DNA of 64,000 nt from GCA-002708315 sp963676635 (GTDB taxonomy: Bacteria > Bacteroidota > Bacteroidia > Bacteroidales > F082): the NCBI GenBank assembly GCA_963676635.1, contig OY781105.1:1674001-1738000 (forward strand). Reading direction: 5' to 3'. Below are positions 36,443 through 45,225 of the stretch, piece after piece. The translations under genes were made by a program, and so were the position numbers. Under the pieces are notes generated by a model. That model was given only the letters and a program-made list of their open reading frames with translations. It was not told the origin of the DNA and made no database searches. Each line of letters opens with the position of its first letter. The first letter of the stretch is position 1.

Positions 36443-37321
36443 TCAATTTCTGTTATCAACTCCCCATAACAATTTATCACGGATTGCAGAATAGAAATCT
36501 TTATTATTCATTTGTACAAGATTAATATTAAAACTACTCCGCTTGATAATAATCTCATCATTACGACTTATTGTAGATTGCTTGGAGTCCATTGTCATCA
36601 GATACTTCTCCTCACGCCCCTCAATTCTTATCTTTATAACACTAGAGTCGTTAACCACAATAGGTCTCACTGTAAGATTATGCGAAGCTATGGGAGAAAT
36701 AATGAAATTCTTTGAACCTGGCGCAACAATAGGACCTCCCACACTTAATGAATATGCTGTCGATCCTGTAGGTGTAGCTACGATTAATCCATCACCCCAG
36801 TATGAATTCACAAAAACATTATCAACATAAAGATGCACAGTAATAAGAGCAGTTGTATTATTGCGATAAATAGTAAGATCGTTCAAAGCAAAATTAATAT
36901 CCCCAAAAATCTTTGAAGGCTCAACCAAATGCAATAATGAACGCTTATCAAGTTTATAATCCCCTTTATAAACACTACAAACAGCATCAATTATCTCATC
37001 CTTAGAGATACTGGATAAAAATCCTAGGCGTCCCAGATTAATCCCCATTATAGGAATCCCGGAATTCCGAACTAAAGGAACAGTATCAAGAAGAGTACCA
37101 TCACCGCCAACAGAAAACAGCATATCAACATTCTTTTTAATATCCTGATGACTAACAAAAAATTTTGTGCCCTTCCCAAAATGAACCTTATCCTTTATTT
37201 TCTGGAAATATGGTTCATAAACAAATAGCTCCGTATTGCGTCTTGACAATTCATCAACAAGCAACTGAAGGTACAATCGCTGAAAATCAGCATATGACTT
37301 ACCGAATAATGCAATCTTCAT
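36443..37321 (-). CDS. nadK: NAD kinase
   Basis: ATP-NAD kinase making NADP, 292 residues, typical size. The diagnostic GGDGT loop is in LFSVGGDGTLLDTVP at about 72-80, followed by GINLGRLGFLS, the NE/D site near LNDLTIYRN, and the C-terminal glycine-rich TPTGSTAYSLSVGGPIVAP. It is the first gene of nadK, DUF6089, uppS, bamA. A -7 element TACATTTG lies at 37339-37346. Confidence 0.97.
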   Translation of the reverse strand: MKIALFGKSYADFQRLYLQLLVDELSRRNTELFVYEPYFQKIKDKVHFGKGTKFFVSHQDIKKNVDMLFSVGGDGTLLDTVPLVRNSGIPIMGINLGRLGFLSSISKDEIIDAVCSVYKGDYKLDKRSLLHLVEPSKIFGDINFALNDLTIYRNNTTALITVHLYVDNVFVNSYWGDGLIVATPTGSTAYSLSVGGPIVAPGSKNFIISPIASHNLTVRPIVVNDSSVIKIRIEGREEKYLMTMDSKQSTISRNDEIIIKRSSFNINLVQMNNKDFYSAIRDKLLWGVDNRN

Positions 37322-37633
37322 TTTGAAGCAATTTTCGGCAAATGTAATTCAAAATAGAGTAATAAGCTCATTATTCTGGCAATCAAAAAAATCAAACACA
37401 TAATATTCTTTGTAAAAACAATAAACATCTTTATACCAACCAAAGAACCATCCTCTTACAATACTGATTATACGACATATAACACGATTAACTTCTTTTA
37501 TAACAGTAAATCTTAATTATTGTTAAGAAGAATTATATTAAGTTTTTTTAACTGATGATTTCAATTAACCATGATAATTATTCACTGCTTAAAAAAATTC
37601 ATAATTTAGCACGTTCAATAAATCAATTACAAA
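37322..37633. other. Divergent intergenic region nadK/HAL-family gene
   Basis: AT-rich, 312 bp. It holds the nadK -7 element (37339-37346, TACATTTG on the - strand), a small hairpin TCTTAA/TTAAGA at 37511-37528, and TAATTTAG at about 37602 as a possible -7 for the lyase gene. I see no small gene or RNA. Confidence 0.45.
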
Positions 37634-39157
37634 ATGACAATACAAATAACTGGTTCAGGATTAACCATTGAAAAGGTAGTAAAGGTAGCACGCCATGGTG
37701 CTAAAGTAGAATTAAGTGATGATGCACTGGCACGAATAAAAAAGTGTCGTACTATGCTTGAGACAAAAATTGATGCCCATGAGATAATGTATGGTGTTAA
37801 TACAGGCATCGGGGAATTTTCTGAAGTTGTGCTTGATGACGAGCAGGTAAAAGAATTCCAGAAATACCTTATTTATAATCATGCTGCCGGCATTGGTGAC
37901 CCAATGAAAGAAGAATATGTACGCGGAGCAATGCTTGGGAGAATAAACGTACATGCACATGGCAATTCCGGAATAAGGCCGGAAATCACATTAACTCTTA
38001 TTGAGATGCTCAACAAAGGTGTAACACCATATGTTTGCGACAAAGGCTCTGTAGGCGCCAGTGGTGACCTTGCTCCCATGTCACAAATAGCTCTACTAAT
38101 GATGGGAGAAGGAAAAGCCTATTATAAAGGTGAACTCCTTGGAGGAAAAGAAGCACTTGATAAAGCAGGCATACTAATTCCAGGACTCAAAGCACGCGAT
38201 GGCCTGGGTACTATAAATGGATCTAATGTTCTTACAGCAATGAGTGCTATTTTCCTTTATGATGCCAATAACTGGCTCAAACAAGCTGAGATAGCAGCAT
38301 CCATGTCGCTGGAAGCCCTCAAAGCTAATATGGGACCTTATACAGCAAAACTCCATGAAGTAAGAGGCTTCAAAGGGGCTGTTAGGAGTGCCAAAGCAAT
38401 AGGCAGGCTTGTTGATGGTGGTGACCTTAAAACAGGTAAGATAAAACATAAAGTACAGGATGCTTACTCAATGCGTTCCACACCTCAGGTAATTGGAGCT
38501 GCACATGATGCCCTTGCTTACGCACGTTCACAGGTAGAAATAGAGCTCAATGGAGTTGGTGATAATCCGATTTTCTTCCCTGACGAAAACATTCAATTAT
38601 CGGGAGCCAACTTCCAGGGCACTCCTGTATCCTTACCAATGGACATGGCTGGTATAGCTATTACCATGGTTAGCGTGATGTCTGAAAGAAGAATGAACAG
38701 ACTCAACAACCCTGCCCTGAGTGTAGGACTCCCTCCTTTCCTTACAAAGGGAGCAGGTATGTTCTCAGGACTAATGCTTAGCCAGTACACTGCCGACATG
38801 CAAATTGTTGAACAACGCATCCTGTCAGCCCCGGCTTCAATACAATCAATACCAGCAGCAGCAGACCAGGAAGACTTTGTTTCAATGGGAATGAACACTG
38901 CTATCAAAAATTTCCAGATACTGGATAATGCATATGGCATTCTCGGTATTGAATTTATGGCAGCTGCTCAGGCACTGGATCTAAGAGAATATAAATTTGG
39001 TCAAGGTGTAACAACTGCTCATAAAGTTATACGTAAATATGTTGATTTCCTGGAAATCGACAGACCACTTCATAAAGATCATAATGCTATGAAAAAACTG
39101 GTGAGAACCTGCGAAATTCTCAATGAAGTTGAAAATGAAATAGGATCATTAGAATAA
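37634..39157 (+). CDS. HAL/PAL-family aromatic amino acid ammonia-lyase
   Basis: A 507-residue MIO-dependent lyase that removes ammonia from histidine or an aromatic amino acid. Its residue numbers coincide with those of Pseudomonas HAL: catalytic Y53 (YGVNTG), MIO triad A142-S143-G144 (SVGASGDLAP) and N195 (INGSNV). Substrate clues conflict. H83 (YNHAAG) is where HAL has Ser-His and PAL has Phe-Leu, which favours histidine. But the HAL signature NFHG is NFQG (326-329, as in plant PAL), and HAL's EDHVSM is EDFVSM. No hut genes are adjacent; two unknown membrane proteins follow. A symmetric hairpin ends the unit. Confidence 0.88.
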   Translation: MTIQITGSGLTIEKVVKVARHGAKVELSDDALARIKKCRTMLETKIDAHEIMYGVNTGIGEFSEVVLDDEQVKEFQKYLIYNHAAGIGDPMKEEYVRGAMLGRINVHAHGNSGIRPEITLTLIEMLNKGVTPYVCDKGSVGASGDLAPMSQIALLMMGEGKAYYKGELLGGKEALDKAGILIPGLKARDGLGTINGSNVLTAMSAIFLYDANNWLKQAEIAASMSLEALKANMGPYTAKLHEVRGFKGAVRSAKAIGRLVDGGDLKTGKIKHKVQDAYSMRSTPQVIGAAHDALAYARSQVEIELNGVGDNPIFFPDENIQLSGANFQGTPVSLPMDMAGIAITMVSVMSERRMNRLNNPALSVGLPPFLTKGAGMFSGLMLSQYTADMQIVEQRILSAPASIQSIPAAADQEDFVSMGMNTAIKNFQILDNAYGILGIEFMAAAQALDLREYKFGQGVTTAHKVIRKYVDFLEIDRPLHKDHNAMKKLVRTCEILNEVENEIGSLE

Positions 39158-39173
39158 AATAATTACCAATCAT

Positions 39174-39202
39174 TACATACCCGGCTAAAAACCGGGTATG
39201 TA
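39174..39202 (+). terminator. Hairpin after the HAL-family gene
   Basis: Perfect 11-bp inverted repeat TACATACCCGG/CCGGGTATGTA with a 7-nt loop, 17 bp after the stop. There is no T-run, so it may be a weak terminator or an mRNA-stabilising end. Confidence 0.55.
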
Positions 39203-39219
39203 CTACAATATAAAACACT

Positions 39220-39663
39220 ATGAAGGAACTATCAGATGAAGAAATTAAACAAAGAATGCACGTGCTAAAAGTATTATGTATTCTTACTTTTATTGGTAGC
39301 GGACTTTCAGCAATTTCAGCTGTCAGTATGTTTATGATGATAGATTATGTACGAAATTTTTATGAACAGGGAATGTTTGATATGCTTGCTGATAGTTTTG
39401 ATCTCGAATCGTTCAGATCAATGATTTATGTAAACAAAACATATTTCCTTGTTAACGGCTTATTGGCTTTAGGCTCTGTATACGGAGCATATCTAATGTG
39501 GAACCTGAGAAAAACTGGGTTTCATGTTTATACAATCTCACAGATATTTCTGTTAATATTACCACAATTGTATTTTAGCGGATTCCCGTTCCCGGTTTTT
39601 GAGTTGCTATTATCAGGTGTATTTGTATTCCTCTACTCACGAAGCTTGTCTTTAATGAATTAA
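39220..39663 (+). CDS. Small membrane protein of unknown function
   Basis: A 147-residue protein with a short charged N-terminus (MKELSDEEIKQRM) and four hydrophobic segments at about 17-40, 76-95, 104-122 and 125-142. A soluble loop of about 30 residues (NFYEQGMFDMLADSFDLESF) sits between the first two. I do not recognise it. It starts 17 bp after the hairpin that follows the lyase gene and is 6 bp from a second small membrane protein, so those two are an operon. Confidence 0.65.
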   Translation: MKELSDEEIKQRMHVLKVLCILTFIGSGLSAISAVSMFMMIDYVRNFYEQGMFDMLADSFDLESFRSMIYVNKTYFLVNGLLALGSVYGAYLMWNLRKTGFHVYTISQIFLLILPQLYFSGFPFPVFELLLSGVFVFLYSRSLSLMN

Positions 39664-39669
39664 TACCAA

Positions 39670-40086
39670 ATGGAGGAAAATAACAAAAAAGAAGAAACTG
39701 TTAAGGAAGTTAAAAAACCAGCTTTCATAATTAAACTAATATCCTTAATAATTATTATTGCCGGAATTATTGGATTTATATTCTTTCTGGCAATTAATAT
39801 TATCCAGATAACAAACCCAACATTATTGGACGACTTCAACCAACAAACAATTTTTAACAATCTGAAGATTTATTGCAGCCTACAAATTATCTTTCATATT
39901 TCTCTAATTGTTGGAGGCTTTTATTTAATTAATGGAATTCGCAAAGGCTATTACGTGATAATAATCACTTTAATTAGTATTATTTTAATGGATTTTTTAA
40001 TGGAAAACAATCTAATTTTATTAAACACATCAGTAATAGTAATAATAATAACAATACTCACTATTTACCGCAATCGTTTGTATTAA
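39670..40086 (+). CDS. Small membrane protein of unknown function
   Basis: A 138-residue protein with a Lys/Glu-rich N-terminus (MEENNKKEETVKEVKK) and about four hydrophobic segments (PAFIIKLISLIIIIAGIIGF, IFHISLIVGGFYLING, YYVIIITLISIILMDFL, VIVIIITILTIYR). Very rich in isoleucine and AT-rich in DNA. No known motif. Same strand as and 6 bp after the gene at 39220. Unrelated in sequence to that neighbour but alike in layout. Confidence 0.6.
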   Translation: MEENNKKEETVKEVKKPAFIIKLISLIIIIAGIIGFIFFLAINIIQITNPTLLDDFNQQTIFNNLKIYCSLQIIFHISLIVGGFYLINGIRKGYYVIIITLISIILMDFLMENNLILLNTSVIVIIITILTIYRNRLY

Positions 40087-40196
40087 AGACTTATGTAATT
40101 TACAATCCCTTTCGATCCATATTTAACTTAAATAATCTTAATATTAATTTTCTTATTTAGAATTCATATACAAATCAGTCAAAAATCTTGATTTTT

Positions 40197-40228
40197 TTTG
40201 GAAAGAAGCATTTTTTTATGTATGTTTG
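40197..40228 (+). promoter_or_regulatory. Promoter of the second SusC gene
   Basis: TTTG at 40197-40200, a 20-bp spacer, and TATGTTTG at 40221-40228: the best -33/-7 match in the window. The leader is about 137 nt, long enough for post-transcriptional control. It includes a small dyad AACGAT/ATCGTT near 40302-40319. Confidence 0.68.
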
Positions 40229-40371
40229 TTAATCAATGTTAATTTAATATTAATTTTTTATTAATTTTGATACTAATTACACACACAACATTGGAAAAAA
40301 TGAACGATACTCAATCGTTTTCGAAAGTAAATTTTTATGTTTAACTAATTCATTAACCAAAAATTATCATT

Positions 40372-43300
40372 ATGAGAAAAATTACGATTTTGCTTGCGTT
40401 TTTGTTTTTTATTGGCGCTAATATCGCCAATGCACAAACAAAGACAATTAGCGGAAAGGTAGTCGGCACTGATGGGGCCGGAATACCCGGGGTTACTGTA
40501 CAAGTTCAGGGTACCACAGTAGGTACCGTTACGGACATTGACGGGAACTATTCGCTAAATGTATCACCCGATGCTGAAGTTTTGGTTTTCAAGTATGTAG
40601 GTATGAAGACTGTGCAGACTGCCATTGGTAACCAGTCGACAATCTTTGTTACTATGGAAACCGATGCTGTTGTAATGGGTGAAGTTGTTGTTACTGCTCT
40701 TGGTATTTCACGAGAGAAGAAATCCCTTGGTTATTCTGTTCAGGAAGTAGGTTCAGATAACATCGATAAGGGAGCAAGTACAAACATGGTTAACTCACTG
40801 TCAGGTAGAGTTGCCGGGGTTAGTATTTCTAACTCATCCGGTAATATGGCTGGTTCATCACGTGTTTTGATCAGGGGTGCTGCCTCTGTACTTAACGGCA
40901 ACGAACCTCTGTATGTTGTTGATGGTATCCCTATTGACAACTCTAACTTCAACACCACAGAAGAAATGCGCGGTGGTGGTGGTACCGACTTTGGTAATAT
41001 GGCACAGGATATCAACCCTAATGATATTGAGTCAATATCCGTACTTAAAGGTGCCAGTGCTACAGCTCTATATGGCTCACGGGCTTCAAATGGTGTGATC
41101 ATGATTACCACTAAAAAAGGTAAAGCTGCAAACCGTGAAGACAGTAGAATTGGTGTTACAATCAACACTGGTATAACTGCTGAGCAGGTAAGCGTTCTTC
41201 CTAAGTACCAAAATACTTATGGTGGTGGTTATTATACTTATTTTGACACTGCTGCCATTGGAGGCTCTAACCTTCTTACTCCTTATTATGGTGCTGACGA
41301 AAGCTGGGGACCAAAAATGGAAGGCCAGCAAGTTTATGCATGGTGGAATGCTTATGACTATGAACAAGGAGTAGATGCTACACCTCAAACCAGTGCATGG
41401 TCACCGCACCCTGATAACATTAAAGACTTCTTTAACACAGGTCTTGCATACAGAAATAATGTTAGTGTTTATGGTGGTGATGATATCAGAACATTCAGAG
41501 CATCATGGACTAACTTAACACGTAGTGGTGTTTTTCCAAACAGCCGCTTAACACGTAATACTTTTAACTTTAACGGAAGCAGTAAATTTGGAAAGAGACT
41601 TTCTGTTACTGTTGGTGGTACTTATGTTGTAAACGATGCTAAAGCCCTTCCGGAAAACGGTTATGGCGACAATTCAATTATGCAGAAGTTCTCACAGTGG
41701 GGACAACGTCAATGGGATATGGATAAAATGAAAAATTATGTTAATCCTGATGGTACTCAAAGAACATGGAACAGGATTAGTGCTACAAATCCAAATCCTG
41801 CATACAGCGATAACCCTTACTGGATTCAGTATATGAATTATAATACTAATAAACGTGACCGTTTCTTTGGTAATGTTAATGTGAAATATGATCTTACTGA
41901 TTATTTAAACATTACTGGTGCTTTCTATGCTGATCGCTATACCGACAGAAGAACTACTCAAACAGCTGTTTATTCAGCAGCCGAGTCATTCTACAACCTT
42001 CAAATTCGTCAATTCGCTGAGTATAACGGTGAAATGAGACTGAACTTTGATAAAAATGTTACTGAAAAACTTCGCATTAATGCTTTTGCCGGTTTCAATA
42101 TGATGGATCATAAATACTACAGAAACCTCCAAACAACAACAGGCGGATTAAGTATTCCTGAATTCTATTCACTGGCTAACTCAAATGGCCCTATTGATTA
42201 TGATGATTATTGGGACCACAAGAAGATAAACAGTTTATTCGGTAGTGTAACAGCTGAATGGAATAGTATGCTTTATATGACTGTTACAGCTCGTAACGAT
42301 TGGTCATCTACTTTGCCTCCTGACAACTGGTCATATTTTTACCCATCTGTGTCAGGTAGTTTTGTTTTCACAGAATTAGGAGCTTTAAAAGAAAGTTCTG
42401 TTATTGAATATGGTCAGTTACGTGCAGGCTGGGCACAGGTTGGTGCTGATACTGATCCTTATGAACTTTATAATACTTATTCACCAGAAACATTATTCGG
42501 ATCTGATCCAAGATATACTCTGCCTACAGACCTAAATAATTCTGAGTTAAGACCTGAAATGACAAACTCTTATGAGGTTGGTCTTAATATGAAATTTTTC
42601 AAAGACAGACTGGGTTTTGACTTCACCTATTATAATGCTACTACTACTGACCAGATATTCCCTGTTGATATCAGCGCAGCATCTGGATACGAAAGTATGA
42701 TTCAAAACGCTGGTAAAGTTCAAAATAAAGGTATTGAGTTACTCCTTTATGGTACTCCTGTTAAAGCAGGTGACTTCTCATGGGATATCAGTGTTAACTT
42801 CACTAAAAATGAAAATGAAGTTATTGAACTTGTTGATGGTGTTGATGTTCTTGAAATTTCATCATTATGGGGCGTTTATATTACCGCAGAAGTTGGTAAA
42901 CCTTACGGAATGCTCCGTGGCTCAAACTTTGTTTATGATGATCAAGGACGTGTTGTTGTTGGCTCTGATGGTAATTACTTGAGCTCACAGGAAATTGAAG
43001 ACCTTGGTAGTGTTCTTCCTGACTGGAATGCAGGTATTCAGAATACGTTCTCTTATAAGAACTTTAGTCTTGGTGTTCTTATAGATATCCAGGAAGGTGG
43101 ACATCTTTTCTCAACAACAAATATGTTTGGTTCATGGACTGGTATCTTCGAAGAATCTGTTGGATTAAATACTCGTGGCGTTGACAGACGTTTGCCTGTT
43201 AGCGAAGGCGGTGGTGTTCTTATTGAAGATGCTGTTGTTGGTCACTTTGATGCCGATGGAAATGTTGTTGTTGATCAGGAAGTAAACGACATATATGTTG

Positions 43301-43602
43301 ACGCTTATGATTATGCAACTGCATATTATTTCGGACCAAGAGCTCAAAACGTATTTAGTACCAGATATATTAAATTAAGAGACATCAGCTTTACCTGGAA
43401 TCTTCCAAGAAAATGGATGGAAAAAACTTTCATTTATGGTGCTTCTCTTTCATTGCATGGTGGAAACCTCGCTGTCTGGAATTCTGATCTTAAACACATC
43501 GATCCTGAACAAGCTACTAACTCTGGTAACATTCAGGGACTCGAAGGTGGTGCTAACCCAAGTACGAGAACTTTTGGTTTCAACTTAAAAGTTGATTTTT
43601 AA
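40372..43602 (+). CDS. SusC/RagA-family TonB-linked outer-membrane transporter
   Basis: A 1076-residue transporter. It has a signal peptide (about 1-22, NIANAQT), a carboxypeptidase-like domain (ISGKVVGTDGAGIPGVTVQV), the TonB-box region (MGEVVVTALGISREKKSLGYS) and a plug with SLSGRVAGVSISNSSG, VLIRGAASVL, EPLYVVDGIPIDN and ATALYGSRASNGVIMITTKKG. The barrel ends FGFNLKVDF. The SusD gene follows after 32 bp. No glycosidase, transporter or regulator is next to the pair. The strong promoter and frequent GGT/GCT codons suggest high expression. Peptide, glycan or another nutrient is possible; RagAB-like peptide import is one precedent. Confidence 0.95.
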   Translation: MRKITILLAFLFFIGANIANAQTKTISGKVVGTDGAGIPGVTVQVQGTTVGTVTDIDGNYSLNVSPDAEVLVFKYVGMKTVQTAIGNQSTIFVTMETDAVVMGEVVVTALGISREKKSLGYSVQEVGSDNIDKGASTNMVNSLSGRVAGVSISNSSGNMAGSSRVLIRGAASVLNGNEPLYVVDGIPIDNSNFNTTEEMRGGGGTDFGNMAQDINPNDIESISVLKGASATALYGSRASNGVIMITTKKGKAANREDSRIGVTINTGITAEQVSVLPKYQNTYGGGYYTYFDTAAIGGSNLLTPYYGADESWGPKMEGQQVYAWWNAYDYEQGVDATPQTSAWSPHPDNIKDFFNTGLAYRNNVSVYGGDDIRTFRASWTNLTRSGVFPNSRLTRNTFNFNGSSKFGKRLSVTVGGTYVVNDAKALPENGYGDNSIMQKFSQWGQRQWDMDKMKNYVNPDGTQRTWNRISATNPNPAYSDNPYWIQYMNYNTNKRDRFFGNVNVKYDLTDYLNITGAFYADRYTDRRTTQTAVYSAAESFYNLQIRQFAEYNGEMRLNFDKNVTEKLRINAFAGFNMMDHKYYRNLQTTTGGLSIPEFYSLANSNGPIDYDDYWDHKKINSLFGSVTAEWNSMLYMTVTARNDWSSTLPPDNWSYFYPSVSGSFVFTELGALKESSVIEYGQLRAGWAQVGADTDPYELYNTYSPETLFGSDPRYTLPTDLNNSELRPEMTNSYEVGLNMKFFKDRLGFDFTYYNATTTDQIFPVDISAASGYESMIQNAGKVQNKGIELLLYGTPVKAGDFSWDISVNFTKNENEVIELVDGVDVLEISSLWGVYITAEVGKPYGMLRGSNFVYDDQGRVVVGSDGNYLSSQEIEDLGSVLPDWNAGIQNTFSYKNFSLGVLIDIQEGGHLFSTTNMFGSWTGIFEESVGLNTRGVDRRLPVSEGGGVLIEDAVVGHFDADGNVVVDQEVNDIYVDAYDYATAYYFGPRAQNVFSTRYIKLRDISFTWNLPRKWMEKTFIYGASLSLHGGNLAVWNSDLKHIDPEQATNSGNIQGLEGGANPSTRTFGFNLKVDF

Positions 43603-43634
43603 TCGTTAATATTAACTTGTAAAAAGAAAATAAA

Positions 43635-45098
43635 ATGAATAAAATATCTTATAAAGCAATTGTTCTCATCTCATCTCTTCTCTTCCTTGTTATAGGTTGT
43701 ACAAAAGATTTTGAGGACATGAATGTAAACCCCAATGAACCATCATCGGTTCCTACTGCATATTTACTTACTAATGCGGAATTCGAAATAATGGATCATA
43801 TCTGGGACGAATGGTGGAATGGCCGACAGGGCCTCGTTTACTCTCAATACTGGTCACAAACTGCTTACACTGAAGAAAGCCGTTTTGAACCACGTGTAAA
43901 TATTACTGATGTTTACTGGAGTGATTTCTATACAAATATGATGGACCTGCAGGAAATTATCAGACTTAATACTGATGAGGACACTAAAGGTGAAGCTGCT
44001 GCAAGTGGTCCTAATGAAAATCAGATTGCTGTTGCTCGTATTATTAAAGTCTTTACTTATCATATGATGACTGATATTTGGGGCGATATACCGTATACTG
44101 AAGCTCTGCAAAGCCTTGACAATACATCACCTGCTTATTCAAAACAACAGGATATCTATACTGATTTGCTTAAAGAGCTAACTGAAGCTCAGGCAATGAT
44201 TGTATCTGGTGATATTGTTGGTGATATTGTATATGGTGGTGATATGACTAAATGGAAAAAGTTTGCCAATTCTTTGAGAATGAGAATTGCTCTTCGCACA
44301 TCAAAAGTTAACTCTAACTATAAAGCAGAAATAGAAGCTGCTATTACGGCAGGTGTATTTGAAAGCTATGAAGATGATGCTTTCTTTACATTTGATGCTA
44401 TAGCGCCAGGATACAACCCTCTCTATGAAGCTATTATCGTTAGCGGTCGTCCGCCTGATTTCGCAATTAGTGAAGCAGTTATCGATATGCTGGTTGGACT
44501 TAATGATCCACGTTTGCCATTATATGCTGAAAAGGCAGAGAACTTTGATACTACTGACACTCCATATCGTGGATTACCTTATGGACTAAACGCAACAGAT
44601 GCACCAGCTATTGCAGGCCCGGGAGGCGGAAATGTTTCTTTACCTTCTAATGCTGTTGTACTTGCTCCTGATGCTAAAGGATGGATGATGACTTACGGTG
44701 AAGTTTGCTTCATTAAATCAGAAATTAATAACTGGGATCAGGATGAATATGAAAATGGTATAGAAGCATCTATGCTTACATGGGGTGTTGCCCAGACTGA
44801 CATTGATAATTATCTAACTACTGTTCCTGCTGCCAGTGCTGAAAATGTGGGTAATCAAAAATGGTTAGGCATGTTTATGCAAGGTAACCAGGGATGGTTC
44901 GAATGGAGAAGAACAGGATATCCTGTTCTGAGTGGTTGTGTTGATGGACCTCTTGGTGATATTGGAAACAGAATTATCGCTTCACGATTATTCTATCCTC
45001 AACAAGAACAGATTGTTAACAAAGCAAACTATGATGCTGCTGTTGCAGTTCAAGGTCCTGACCAACTCTATACAAGAGTATGGTGGGATGCTAATTAA
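43635..45098 (+). CDS. SusD/RagB-family lipoprotein (SusD-like_2 type)
   Basis: Surface-exposed lipoprotein of 487 residues paired with the SusC protein. The lipobox is LVIGC at about 18-22, followed by TKDFEDMNVNPNEPSSVP, the start typical of the SusD-like_2 subgroup. The TPR region has IAVARIIKVFTYHMMTDIWGDIPYTEAL (cited in part) and WKKFANSLRMRIALR. The end has NQGWFEWRRTGYPVL and RLFYPQQEQIVNKANYDAAV, also typical of that subgroup. A strong terminator follows 22 bp after the stop, so the operon is just the two genes. Confidence 0.93.
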   Translation: MNKISYKAIVLISSLLFLVIGCTKDFEDMNVNPNEPSSVPTAYLLTNAEFEIMDHIWDEWWNGRQGLVYSQYWSQTAYTEESRFEPRVNITDVYWSDFYTNMMDLQEIIRLNTDEDTKGEAAASGPNENQIAVARIIKVFTYHMMTDIWGDIPYTEALQSLDNTSPAYSKQQDIYTDLLKELTEAQAMIVSGDIVGDIVYGGDMTKWKKFANSLRMRIALRTSKVNSNYKAEIEAAITAGVFESYEDDAFFTFDAIAPGYNPLYEAIIVSGRPPDFAISEAVIDMLVGLNDPRLPLYAEKAENFDTTDTPYRGLPYGLNATDAPAIAGPGGGNVSLPSNAVVLAPDAKGWMMTYGEVCFIKSEINNWDQDEYENGIEASMLTWGVAQTDIDNYLTTVPAASAENVGNQKWLGMFMQGNQGWFEWRRTGYPVLSGCVDGPLGDIGNRIIASRLFYPQQEQIVNKANYDAAVAVQGPDQLYTRVWWDAN

Positions 45099-45120
45099 CA
45101 TTAACTAACTACACCAAACA

Positions 45121-45154
45121 AAAAACCGGTTCGATTACGAATCGGTTTTTTTTT
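45121..45154 (+). terminator. Terminator of the second susCD operon
   Basis: A 13-bp stem, AAAAACCGGTTCG with CGAATCGGTTTTT (one G-T pair), ATTA loop, then TTTT. Textbook intrinsic terminator. Confidence 0.9.
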
Positions 45155-45173
45155 GTATTACTTAATAACTGAT

Positions 45174-45202
45174 AAAAAAAGGGGACCCTTAACAGATCCC
45201 CT
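45174..45202 (-). terminator. Terminator of the DUF349 gene
   Basis: On the - strand AGGGGATC...GGGTCCCCT followed by a run of seven T. It starts 24 bp past the stop of the DUF349 gene and is back to back with the susCD terminator. Confidence 0.8.
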
Positions 45203-45225
45203 ACTCCTTATATTATATATGTTTC

